5,455 nt of DNA, from contig JBLIZO010000007.1 of assembly GCA_048859965.1 (NCBI GenBank), forward strand, positions 1 through 5,455, given 5' to 3'. The translations under genes and the position numbers were made by a program. Positions 1 to 5,240 of this stretch are shown piece by piece. The DNA comes from Fluviibacter sp048859965. GTDB lineage: Bacteria > Pseudomonadota > Gammaproteobacteria > Burkholderiales > Rhodocyclaceae. The notes below the pieces were generated by a model, which was given only the letters and a program-made list of their open reading frames with translations, was not told the origin of the DNA and did not search any database. The stretch's first letter is position 1. Every line of letters begins with the position of its first letter.

Positions 1-845
1 AGGCCGGCCTGACCGTGATGGAAGTCAACGACGCCGTGAAGGCCGCTGACGTGGTCATGATCCTGTTGCCCGACGAGCAGATCGCCGAGGTCTATAAGAA
101 CAACGTCGAGCCCAACATCAAGCAAGGCGCTTCGCTGGCCTTCGCCCACGGCTTTAACGTGCATTACAACCAGGTCGTGCCACGCACCGATGTGGACGTG
201 ATCATGGTCGCCCCGAAAGGCCCGGGTCACACCGTACGTTCGGAATACCTCAAGGGTGGCGGTGTGCCGTCGCTGATCGCCATTTACCAGGACACAACCG
301 GTAAGGCGCGCGACGTCGCCCTGTCGTATGCGGCTGCCAACGGCGGTACCAAGGGTGGCGTGATCGAAACCTCGTTCCGTGAAGAAACCGAAACCGATCT
401 GTTCGGCGAGCAGGCTGTGCTGTGTGGCGGTGCTGTCGAGCTGGTCAAGATGGGCTTCGAAACCCTGACCGAAGCTGGCTATGCACCGGAAATGGCTTAC
501 TTCGAGTGTCTGCATGAACTGAAGCTGATCGTTGACCTGATGTACGAAGGCGGCATCGCCAACATGAACTACTCGATCTCGAACAACGCCGAGTACGGTG
601 AGTATGTGACCGGTCAGCGTGTGATCGCCGAGCAGGCGCGTGAAGGCATGCGCGAGTGCCTGCGCAATATCCAGAACGGTGAGTACGCCAAGCGTTTCAT
701 CCTGGAAGGCCGCACCAACTATCCGGAAATGACCGCCCGTCGTCGTCTGAACGCCGCACACCCGATCGAAGTGGTCGGTACGCAACTGCGCGCCATGATG
801 CCGTGGATCGCGAAGAACAAACTCGTCGACCAAAGCAAAAATTAA
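1..845 (+). CDS. ilvC: Ketol-acid reductoisomerase (class I), 5' end missing
   Basis: Cytoplasmic enzyme of valine, leucine and isoleucine synthesis. It isomerises and reduces 2-acetolactate (or 2-aceto-2-hydroxybutyrate) to the dihydroxy acid using NADPH and Mg2+. The gene enters the window already open; the first complete codon is at base 3, and 280 codons precede the TAA stop. If the whole protein has the usual class I length of 338 residues, about 58 N-terminal residues with the nucleotide-binding glycine motif are missing. Under that numbering the known active-site residues all fall in place: His107 in AHGFN, Asp190 and Glu194 in DLFGEQ, Glu226 and Glu230 in ECLHELK, and Ser251 in NYSISN. 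KGPGH, also typical of the family, is present. The GTG and ATG at 15 and 18 are internal codons, not starts. The short C-terminus shows it is not the long enterobacterial class II form. No terminator is visible after the stop. Confidence 0.97.
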   Translation, partial: AGLTVMEVNDAVKAADVVMILLPDEQIAEVYKNNVEPNIKQGASLAFAHGFNVHYNQVVPRTDVDVIMVAPKGPGHTVRSEYLKGGGVPSLIAIYQDTTGKARDVALSYAAANGGTKGGVIETSFREETETDLFGEQAVLCGGAVELVKMGFETLTEAGYAPEMAYFECLHELKLIVDLMYEGGIANMNYSISNNAEYGEYVTGQRVIAEQAREGMRECLRNIQNGEYAKRFILEGRTNYPEMTARRRLNAAHPIEVVGTQLRAMMPWIAKNKLVDQSKN

Positions 846-995
846 TTAACCACTAACGTAAGAAACCGTCGTGAGCCAGCGTAGAGCGAGGCGTGCGGCG
901 CGCAGCGACCGAAGACATATCGAACTGATAGGCGAGGGAGCGAGCACCGCACAACAACGCTATGCGTTGGTGCAGCAGGTTTCAATGGAGTACTC
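846..995. other. ilvC-psd intergenic region with repeat-like structure
   Basis: This 150-base gap has no convincing gene and no clear rho-independent terminator. It is rich in small symmetric elements. GAGCGAG occurs twice (884-890 and 938-944). GTGCGG (893-898) is complementary to CCGCAC (947-952), and between them TATC (918-921) can pair with GATA (927-930). The frame of psd stays open upstream back to a TAG at 882-884, but it has no well-placed start with a ribosome site and its content is low-complexity Arg/Ala/Thr. I infer an untranslated leader or a dispersed intergenic repeat. A psd promoter may lie here, but no hexamer pair is good enough to call. Confidence 0.5.
944..973 (+). repeat. 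Hairpin just upstream of the psd ribosome site
   Basis: CAACGC (955-960) and GCGTTG (964-969) form a perfect 6-bp stem with loop TAT. An outer GCAC (944-947) can pair with GTGC (970-973), leaving a 7-base bulge on the left side. The structure ends 13 bases before the GGAG ribosome site (987-990) and 22 before the psd ATG. It has no T-run after it, so it does not look like an intrinsic terminator. A role in the psd mRNA leader is possible but unproven. Confidence 0.45.
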
Positions 996-1643
996 ATGAA
1001 CTATCCGCATCCTATTCTGGCTAAAGAAGGCTGGCCCTTTATTGGTCTGGCCGTGGGTGCGGCTGTTCTGGCCTCTGTCCTGGATAGTGCATTGGCCTGG
1101 CTGCTCTGGCCAATCGCACTTTTCGTTGTTCAGTTTTTCCGGGATCCGCCGCGCGTTGTTGCCGGTGGCCCCAGCAGTGTCGTGTCTTCAGCCGACGGTC
1201 GCGTGATCGTCGTTGCTGAAACTGATGATCCCTGGCTCAATCGTCGTGCACTCAAAGTCAGCGTGTTCATGAACGTGTTCAACGTCCACTCCAACCGTAT
1301 TCCCATCGCCAGCGAAGTCGTCGGCAAGTGGTATGTGGCCGGCAGTTTCCTGAATGCTGCGCTGGATAAAGCCTCCGAACATAACGAGCGCTGTGCCCTG
1401 CATCTGCGTACAGCGGGAGGGCAGGACATCACCTGCGTGCAGATCGCCGGCCTGGTGGCGCGCCGTATCCTCAATTACGCCGACATCGGTAATCGTTACA
1501 ACGCTGGCGAGCGTTACGGCTTCATCCGCTTTGGCTCGCGCGTCGATTTCTACTTGCCGCTGAATGCCAAGGTCAAAGTCAGCATCGGCGATAAGGTGTA
1601 TGCTTCATCCACGGTCATTGCCGAACTGGATCAAGCCGCCTGA
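996..1643 (+). CDS. psd: Phosphatidylserine decarboxylase proenzyme (short form)
   Basis: Membrane-associated pyruvoyl enzyme converting phosphatidylserine to phosphatidylethanolamine, the last step of PE synthesis. The 215-residue protein has a hydrophobic N-terminal segment (about residues 13-48) and then the catalytic domain. Self-cleavage is expected between Gly180 and Ser181 in RFGSRVD; Ser181 (codon 1536-1538) would become the pyruvoyl group of a short alpha chain. Asp67 in SADG and His98 in NVHSNR are the likely partners in self-processing, by analogy with the Asp-His-Ser triad known for the family. GSFLNA (115-120) and HNER (129-132) are also characteristic. The length fits the short PSD subfamily rather than the roughly 320-residue enterobacterial form. 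The ATG is supported by GGAG at 987-990, five bases upstream. Its TGA shares one base with the pssA ATG (TGATG), which implies translational coupling with the enzyme that makes its substrate. Confidence 0.95.
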   Translation: MNYPHPILAKEGWPFIGLAVGAAVLASVLDSALAWLLWPIALFVVQFFRDPPRVVAGGPSSVVSSADGRVIVVAETDDPWLNRRALKVSVFMNVFNVHSNRIPIASEVVGKWYVAGSFLNAALDKASEHNERCALHLRTAGGQDITCVQIAGLVARRILNYADIGNRYNAGERYGFIRFGSRVDFYLPLNAKVKVSIGDKVYASSTVIAELDQAA

Positions 1644-2434
1644 TGCTGAACGAAAAGAAACCGCGTAAATCCCTCTTCAACCCGGACGTCAAACGTCGGG
1701 GGATCTACATATTGCCCAATCTGTTTACGACGGGCGCGTTGTTCGCCGGTTTCTATGCGATTGTGCAGGCCATGAATGGCGCTTTCGAACAGGCAGCTGT
1801 TGCGGTCTTTGTGGCCATGGTGCTTGATGGTTTGGATGGCCGCGTCGCCCGCATGACAAAAACCCAGAGCGCCTTCGGCGCTGAATATGATTCGTTGTCC
1901 GACATGGTGTCGTTTGGTGCCGCGCCGGCACTGATCGTTTACGAATGGGCGCTGCGCGGCATGGGCAAATTTGGCTGGATGGCCGCTTTCCTCTACTGTG
2001 CCGGCGCGGCGTTGCGTCTGGCGCGTTTCAACACCACGCTTGAAGTCGTCGATAAGCGTTATTTTCAGGGTTTGCCCAGCCCGGCAGCGGCGGCTTTGGT
2101 TGCTGGTTTCATCTGGGTTATGGGCGACCTCGGTATTGCCGGGCCGGATGTTGCCTGGCTGGCCGCGCCGCTGACCATCTTTGCAGGGGTCACCATGGTG
2201 ACCAGCGTTAAGTTCTATTCATTCAAAGACATCAACCTGCGCCGGAGTGTGCCGTTCGTCGTGGTGGCGGCCTTTGCCCTGGCGCTGGCGTTGATTTCCA
2301 GTTATCCGCCTGGTTGGTTGTTCGGCTTCTTCCTGGTGTATGCGCTGTCGGGTTATGTGATGGCCGTCTTGCCGAAGCGCAAACCGGGTAAACCGTTGCG
2401 GGTACAACGCCTGCAAACGCCGCCGGAACAATAA
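1643..2434 (+). CDS. pssA: CDP-diacylglycerol-serine O-phosphatidyltransferase
   Basis: Integral membrane enzyme that transfers phosphatidate from CDP-diacylglycerol to serine, giving phosphatidylserine and CMP. The 263-residue protein carries the complete CDP-alcohol phosphotransferase signature: Asp62, Asp65-Gly66, Ala69-Arg70, Gly79, Asp83 and Asp87, with the standard spacing DGxxAR-x8-GxxxDxxxD. The aspartates bind the metal ions. Hydrophobic stretches lie at about 22-44, 51-64, 111-128, 148-165, 171-188, 202-220 and 224-243, fitting a multi-pass protein. The polar N-terminus and the Lys/Arg-rich tail (244-257) are probably cytoplasmic. The length suits the type II (Bacillus-like) family, not the unrelated peripheral PssA of E. 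coli. The ATG overlaps the psd stop by one base. The first pilin gene begins three bases after the TAA, where other betaproteobacteria would be expected to have leuA. Confidence 0.95.
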   Translation: MLNEKKPRKSLFNPDVKRRGIYILPNLFTTGALFAGFYAIVQAMNGAFEQAAVAVFVAMVLDGLDGRVARMTKTQSAFGAEYDSLSDMVSFGAAPALIVYEWALRGMGKFGWMAAFLYCAGAALRLARFNTTLEVVDKRYFQGLPSPAAAALVAGFIWVMGDLGIAGPDVAWLAAPLTIFAGVTMVTSVKFYSFKDINLRRSVPFVVVAAFALALALISSYPPGWLFGFFLVYALSGYVMAVLPKRKPGKPLRVQRLQTPPEQ

Positions 2435-2437
2435 ACG

Positions 2438-2860
2438 ATGCGGGCGCCTTCATTCCGGGAGGCGGGTTTTACCCTGATTGAGTTATTGATCGTCATGGTC
2501 ATTGTGGCGGTGCTGGCTGCGGTTGCGTATCCGGCTTATACCAGACATATAACACGCAGCCATCGGGCCGATGCCCGTGCCGAATTACTCCGGATGCAGA
2601 TGGCTGTCGAAAAGCAACGGCTCACCACGCTTGGCGCCAAGCCGGCTTTGCCGGCCAACTGGGCGAGTGCGCCGCCGGTAGGGACGTATTATCAGCTCAG
2701 TCTGCAACCGGGGAGCGATCAGAGTTACACCCTGACAGCGCGTGCTTTGCCTGAAGGTGGTCAGAGCGATGACCGGCAGGGCGATGTGTCTTGCGCGACG
2801 CTGAGCGTGCGTGTACAGGGACTGGAAGCGCAGCATGAGCCAGCGGCTTGCTGGCAGTAA
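2438..2860 (+). CDS. pilE: Type IV pilus minor pilin, PilE-like
   Basis: A prepilin of 140 residues, exported to the inner membrane, cut by the prepilin peptidase PilD and inserted in the pilus or its priming complex. The leader is ten residues ending in Gly10. The mature protein would start at Phe11 with FTLIE, so Glu15 is the conserved Glu5. The hydrophobic helix runs to about residue 30 and is followed by YPAY. The globular part has Cys119 and Cys138, the second two residues from the end, which suggests the C-terminal disulfide loop of this family. The size fits PilE-type minor pilins; as the first gene of the set it may fill the FimU/GspH role. The start is the only upstream ATG giving a sensible leader. 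Its ribosome site is weak (GGAA at 2425-2428), so coupling with pssA, three bases upstream, is likely. The pilin class is certain; the exact symbol is less so. Confidence 0.85.
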   Translation: MRAPSFREAGFTLIELLIVMVIVAVLAAVAYPAYTRHITRSHRADARAELLRMQMAVEKQRLTTLGAKPALPANWASAPPVGTYYQLSLQPGSDQSYTLTARALPEGGQSDDRQGDVSCATLSVRVQGLEAQHEPAACWQ

Positions 2861-3503
2861 GCGGTTAAGGCCACATCGTAACGAAGCAGGTATTTCCCTG
2901 CTCGAAACGTTGATCGCCATGGCGCTGGGGCTGCTGGTACTGGCGGGGGTCTTGCAACTGACCAATCAACTGGTGGCAGGTAATACGGCCATGATCCAGG
3001 TGACGCGTCTCGAACAGGATACGCGTACCGTCATAGACATCATCGTCCAGGATTTACGCCGTGCGGGGCATTTTCCAGAGGCGGGTAGTGAGCTGGGCGA
3101 TATGCACCGCTTTCTCCAGAACCAACCAACGGCGCCATTGATTGACGGTGAAGCGATGCGAACCGGTAAGGCGGGGGCGTCGATTGCCTACGCTTACCGG
3201 GAGACTGATGGCAAATTGATTCAGGCCCGCTTTGCGCATGATGCCAAAGCGGGCACCGTGCAAATGCATACGGGTTCGGCGTCAGCGCCGGAAACCATTA
3301 CCGATCCAGCATTCATGGTGGTGGCCGCATTATCCTTTCAGCCTACCCTTGCTGTCGCAAATGCCGGAAGCATGAGCGTTGAACAGACCACCGTCGAGGT
3401 TCGCATCGTCACCCGACTGAAGTCCGACCCCACCGTCGAGCGTCAATTGGTCGATCAGGTCGTCTTGCGTAATCCGCTGCTGCGCAATTCGGCACAACCA
3501 TGA
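2835..3503 (+). CDS. pilW: Type IV pilus minor pilin PilW
   Basis: Prepilin-like protein of 222 residues, probable J-type member of the minor pilin priming complex in the inner membrane and periplasm. After a basic 19-residue leader, Gly19 is followed by ISLLE, so Glu24 is the Glu5 equivalent. The hydrophobic helix spans about residues 20-45. The DLRRAGHF motif (73-80) is typical of PilW, where a DxRRAG block follows the helix. The rest is a beta-rich soluble domain without cysteines. It is shorter than many PilW proteins, which often exceed 250 residues. I chose ATG 2835 because GGAAG (2824-2828) lies six bases upstream; a GTG at 2811 would only lengthen the leader and overlap further. Even so, the gene overlaps pilE by 26 bases, in another frame. 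Its TGA overlaps the next gene's start. Confidence 0.87.
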   Translation: MSQRLAGSKRLRPHRNEAGISLLETLIAMALGLLVLAGVLQLTNQLVAGNTAMIQVTRLEQDTRTVIDIIVQDLRRAGHFPEAGSELGDMHRFLQNQPTAPLIDGEAMRTGKAGASIAYAYRETDGKLIQARFAHDAKAGTVQMHTGSASAPETITDPAFMVVAALSFQPTLAVANAGSMSVEQTTVEVRIVTRLKSDPTVERQLVDQVVLRNPLLRNSAQP

Positions 3504-4591
3504 TGCATCGGCATTCGACAGGCAGCGAACGTGGCATGGGTGTACTGCCCGTCGCATTGATCCTGTTGGCAGGCGCCTCGTTGGTGTTGCTGTTTTCGCA
3601 GAAGAATCTGCTCGTGGATTTACGTATCACACAGAATGGCTACGCCAGCCGAGTCGCCTATGCGGCGGCCGATTCCGGCTTGGCCGTGGTGTTGGCAAAG
3701 CTCAATGATCCCGAGCAACGCAAAACCGTCCTGGCAGAAACCAAAGGGACTGGTGCCTATGATGCACTGGTTCAACAGGTCATCACGCAGACGCTTGGCG
3801 AGGGTGTCGATGCGCGGATCAAGCTCAAGGCCAGCGGCTTGGGCAGCCCGGATATCCGGCTGCACCTGCAAAGCACCGGCTGCGTCAGCGACTGCAACAA
3901 GGGGCGGGCAACCGTATCGCAAACCGTAGCGATGCGTGGTGGTATCCACCGGATTCCCTATGCCTTGCTCAGTGCGCGGGGCAACATTGATGTGGCCGGC
4001 CCGGTCACCCTCAGTAATCAAACCGCCGCCGTGCGCGGCATGCTCCTGCATGCCGGCGGTACGGTTAGCCATGATGCCGCTGTGCAACGGATCAGTCTGC
4101 CCGGCCGCAACCCGGATCTGGCCGAGCAGGCGGGCGATAAAACGTATGCTGCCGCATCGACAGATGCTTTTTTCAGGCAGTGGTTTGGTGCGGATAAAAC
4201 ATTTGTCCGGCAACAGGCCGTGCAGATCCGTTGTCAGGGTGAGTGTTCAGGCAGTATTGCGTCGGCGGGCAGCCGTGTTTTCTGGTTAGACGGCGATGCG
4301 CGGTTGAGTAGCGGTAATCTCGGCAGCGCTGCGGCACCAGTCATTATCATCGCATCTGGCGCTGTGCAGATTGCCGGCTCGGTACGCATCACCGGCATCG
4401 TTTATAGCATGGCGCCCGCCACCCAGGTGCAGTTGGGCATGGGTGCGCTCGATGGCGCGCTGATTGCCGAGCAGCGTCTGCAAGTCAGTCAGGGCGGGCA
4501 ACTCAACTACAACCCCTTGGTGCTGCAGCGGGCGCAGAGCATGCTGGGGCGCTTCGTGCCGGTACCCGGCAGCTGGAGCGATGGCGAATGA
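3500..4591 (+). CDS. pilX: Long PilX-like minor pilin with C-terminal beta-rich domain
   Basis: A 363-residue protein, probably the K-type (PilX/GspK) component of the minor pilin complex. The N-terminus has a polar leader, then RG at 11-12 and a hydrophobic helix at about 15-32. The AAADSGL block (55-61) corresponds to the AAEAGL-type motif of PilX proteins. There is no Glu5: position +5 after Gly12 is Pro17, and after Gly14 it is Ala19. Known PilX/PilK and GspK proteins also lack this Glu. The C-terminal half, especially 255-340, alternates short hydrophobic and Gly-rich stretches like a stacked beta domain and ends in PVPGSW, a tail I recall from long PilX-like proteins. Two CX3C pairs, Cys128/Cys132 and Cys245/Cys249, suggest disulfides. 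Usual PilX is about 170-200 residues, so this is an extended form. Starts at 3500 (ATGA overlap with pilW) and 3503 are both possible; no strong ribosome site is seen, so coupling is likely. Confidence 0.78.
   Translation: MMHRHSTGSERGMGVLPVALILLAGASLVLLFSQKNLLVDLRITQNGYASRVAYAAADSGLAVVLAKLNDPEQRKTVLAETKGTGAYDALVQQVITQTLGEGVDARIKLKASGLGSPDIRLHLQSTGCVSDCNKGRATVSQTVAMRGGIHRIPYALLSARGNIDVAGPVTLSNQTAAVRGMLLHAGGTVSHDAAVQRISLPGRNPDLAEQAGDKTYAAASTDAFFRQWFGADKTFVRQQAVQIRCQGECSGSIASAGSRVFWLDGDARLSSGNLGSAAAPVIIIASGAVQIAGSVRITGIVYSMAPATQVQLGMGALDGALIAEQRLQVSQGGQLNYNPLVLQRAQSMLGRFVPVPGSWSDGE
4036..4055 (+). repeat. Perfect intragenic hairpin in pilX
   Basis: CGGCATGC (4036-4043) and GCATGCCG (4048-4055) form an 8-bp perfect stem closed by the tetraloop TCCT. 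The flanks offer an alternative pairing of ACCGCCG (4022-4028) with CGGCGGT (4054-4060). It lies within codons for residues 179-186 of the PilX-like protein and has no T-run. It may simply reflect GC-rich coding sequence. Confidence 0.5.
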
Positions 4592-5040
4592 AGTGCACTG
4601 ATCAACGATCCGCCGGCTTCAGCCTCATTGAAGTGCTGATTGCCCTGGTCGTATTGGGCGTCGGGCTGATGGGTCTGGCGCGCCTGCAACTGCATCTGTT
4701 GGCCAGCACGGCGGATAGCGCTGCCTATGATCACGCCGTGCGGCTGGCCAATGCGCAACTCGAGTCGTTGCGTTTTACCCGGTTGACGGGTGGCGTGCCG
4801 GTATCGGGTGCGGATGAACAGTCGGTCCAGGGGCTCGTATTCAGCCGGCGCTGGACAGTCAACTGTACCTCCGGCGACTTGTGCCAGATCGCTGCGCAGG
4901 TGCGCTGGCGTGAACCACGGGCCATCGCCGGTGCGGATACACAGGAAATCAGCCTTAATGCGTACATCGCACTGCCTTCAGGTGCCGCGCAAGGCTGGCT
5001 GGTGCAATCCGGCCCACCCGGACGTGAAATTTTGCCCTGA
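4588..5040 (+). CDS. pilV: Type IV pilus minor pilin PilV
   Basis: Prepilin of 150 residues, likely the I-type partner in the minor pilin complex. Cleavage is expected after Gly10. The mature N-terminus FSLIE places Glu5 at residue 15, and the helix continues as VLIALVVLGVGLMGLARLQ (16-34), with the GLMGLARLQ segment very typical of PilV. ANAQLESLR (54-62) follows at the usual distance. Cys93 and Cys99 in the soluble domain could form a disulfide; Cys3 is in the leader and is removed. The length fits PilV or the related GspI family. ATG 4588 overlaps the pilX stop by four bases (ATGA) and is preceded by GGAG at 4575-4578 inside pilX, nine bases away. The gene closes the pilin operon. Canonical clusters place pilV early, before pilW, so its last position here is unusual. 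The tRNA promoter overlaps its final codons. Confidence 0.88.
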   Translation: MKCTDQRSAGFSLIEVLIALVVLGVGLMGLARLQLHLLASTADSAAYDHAVRLANAQLESLRFTRLTGGVPVSGADEQSVQGLVFSRRWTVNCTSGDLCQIAAQVRWREPRAIAGADTQEISLNAYIALPSGAAQGWLVQSGPPGREILP

Positions 5041-5053
5041 TTTTTGTTATAAT
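5024..5053 (+). promoter_or_regulatory. Extended -10 promoter of the tRNA-Thr gene
   Basis: TATAAT at 5048-5053 matches the sigma-70 -10 consensus exactly and is preceded by TG at 5045-5046, giving the extended form TGnTATAAT. A weak -35, GTGAAA (5024-5029), sits 18 bases upstream, inside the end of pilV. Transcription should start near 5060, a few bases before the first tRNA base at 5066. Because the tRNA is interrupted, this promoter now fires into the mobile element. Confidence 0.8.
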
Positions 5054-5065
5054 CCTACGCTTGGA

Positions 5066-5104
5066 GCCGATGTAGCTCAGTTGGTAGAGCAGCGCATTCG
5101 TAAT
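5066..5104 (+). tRNA. tRNA-Thr(CGT), 5' part only (disrupted)
   Basis: The sequence starts as a standard threonine tRNA. It has the 5' acceptor strand GCCGATG (5066-5072), bases T and A, a D-arm with GCTC (5075-5078) pairing with GAGC (5087-5090) around an AGTTGGTA loop, and the anticodon arm with TTCGTAA at 5097-5103. The anticodon is CGT (5099-5101), for ACG codons. The intact gene, as in E. coli thrW, continues after T39 with GCGAAGG, a variable loop, the TpsiC arm and CCA. Here the match stops at base 5104 and AT-rich DNA follows. No 3' anticodon strand, T-arm or acceptor 3' strand occurs in the remaining 351 bases. The gene is therefore non-functional as seen, and best explained as one half of a tRNA attachment site. 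Confidence 0.88.
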
Positions 5105-5112
5105 AAAATTTT
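5092..5112 (+). other. Probable attachment junction in the tRNA anticodon arm
   Basis: In the intact tRNA gene the anticodon arm is a natural symmetric site, GCATT-CGT-AATGC, well suited to a tyrosine recombinase with exchange in the 7-base loop. Here the left arm and loop are kept (to 5104), but the right arm is replaced by AAAATTTT (5105-5112), itself a perfect palindrome. This marks the change from host to element sequence. The exact crossover within about 5097-5104 cannot be fixed, because attP and the other junction are not in the window. Confidence 0.7.
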
Positions 5113-5166
5113 CTGCCTACACCAATCAAGCTTTAAGCAATAAAAACAATGCGTTAAATCAATTTA

Positions 5167-5192
5167 TGTAGCATGCCAAAAACTATGCTACA
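5167..5192 (+). repeat. 8-bp inverted repeat between att junction and integrase
   Basis: TGTAGCAT (5167-5174) and ATGCTACA (5185-5192) are perfect complements separated by ten bases. The second arm is followed by AATTTTAGGTTTT, so on the plus strand it could act as a weak intrinsic terminator for transcripts from the tRNA promoter. It could equally be a binding site for an excision factor or repressor. The position, between junction and integrase, supports a regulatory or recombination role. Confidence 0.55.
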
Positions 5193-5194
5193 AA

Positions 5195-5240
5195 TTTTAG
5201 GTTTTGAGCGTAAACTTTTGCTTGATGCGAAAGCCTAAAA
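5195..5240 (+). promoter_or_regulatory. Inverted repeat enclosing the integrase start codon
   Basis: TTTTAGGTTTT (5195-5205) can pair with AAAGCCTAAAA (5230-5240) over 11 bp including one G-T pair, leaving a 24-base loop that contains the ATG at 5225. In mRNA this would fold the initiation region of the integrase into a stem-loop. In DNA the two arms could be paired protein-binding sites. The pairing is directly visible; the function is inferred. Confidence 0.45.

Noticed and set aside
846..900. Intrinsic terminator after ilvC
   Set aside because: No GC-rich stem followed by a T-run could be found.
885..995. Possible N-terminal extension of psd or a short leader peptide
   Set aside because: The frame is open back to 882 but low in complexity. 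The GGAG at 987-990 fits ATG 996 and the protein then has the normal length.
2811..2834. GTG start giving PilW eight more residues
   Set aside because: ATG 2835 has a well-spaced GGAAG site; the longer leader adds nothing recognisable.
2585..2965. Minus-strand open frame over the pilE-pilW junction
   Set aside because: It covers two convincing plus-strand pilins, and its translation shows no domain or signal.
3620..4213. Long minus-strand open frame (197 codons) opposite pilX
   Set aside because: It is an antisense shadow in GC-rich coding DNA. Its product has no recognisable family features, and the plus strand carries a clear pilin in an overlapping operon.
2438..5040. Pilin genes as type II secretion pseudopilins (gspG-K)
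   Set aside because: The DLRRAG block of PilW, the GLMGLARLQ segment of PilV and the Cys-containing end of the PilE-like protein fit type IV pilus minor pilins better. Functional equivalence to H-I-J-K remains plausible.
4790..5143. Plus-strand frame running from pilV through the tRNA fragment
   Set aside because: It reads across the promoter and tRNA in a frame different from pilV. It is an accidental opening, with no ribosome site and no family features.
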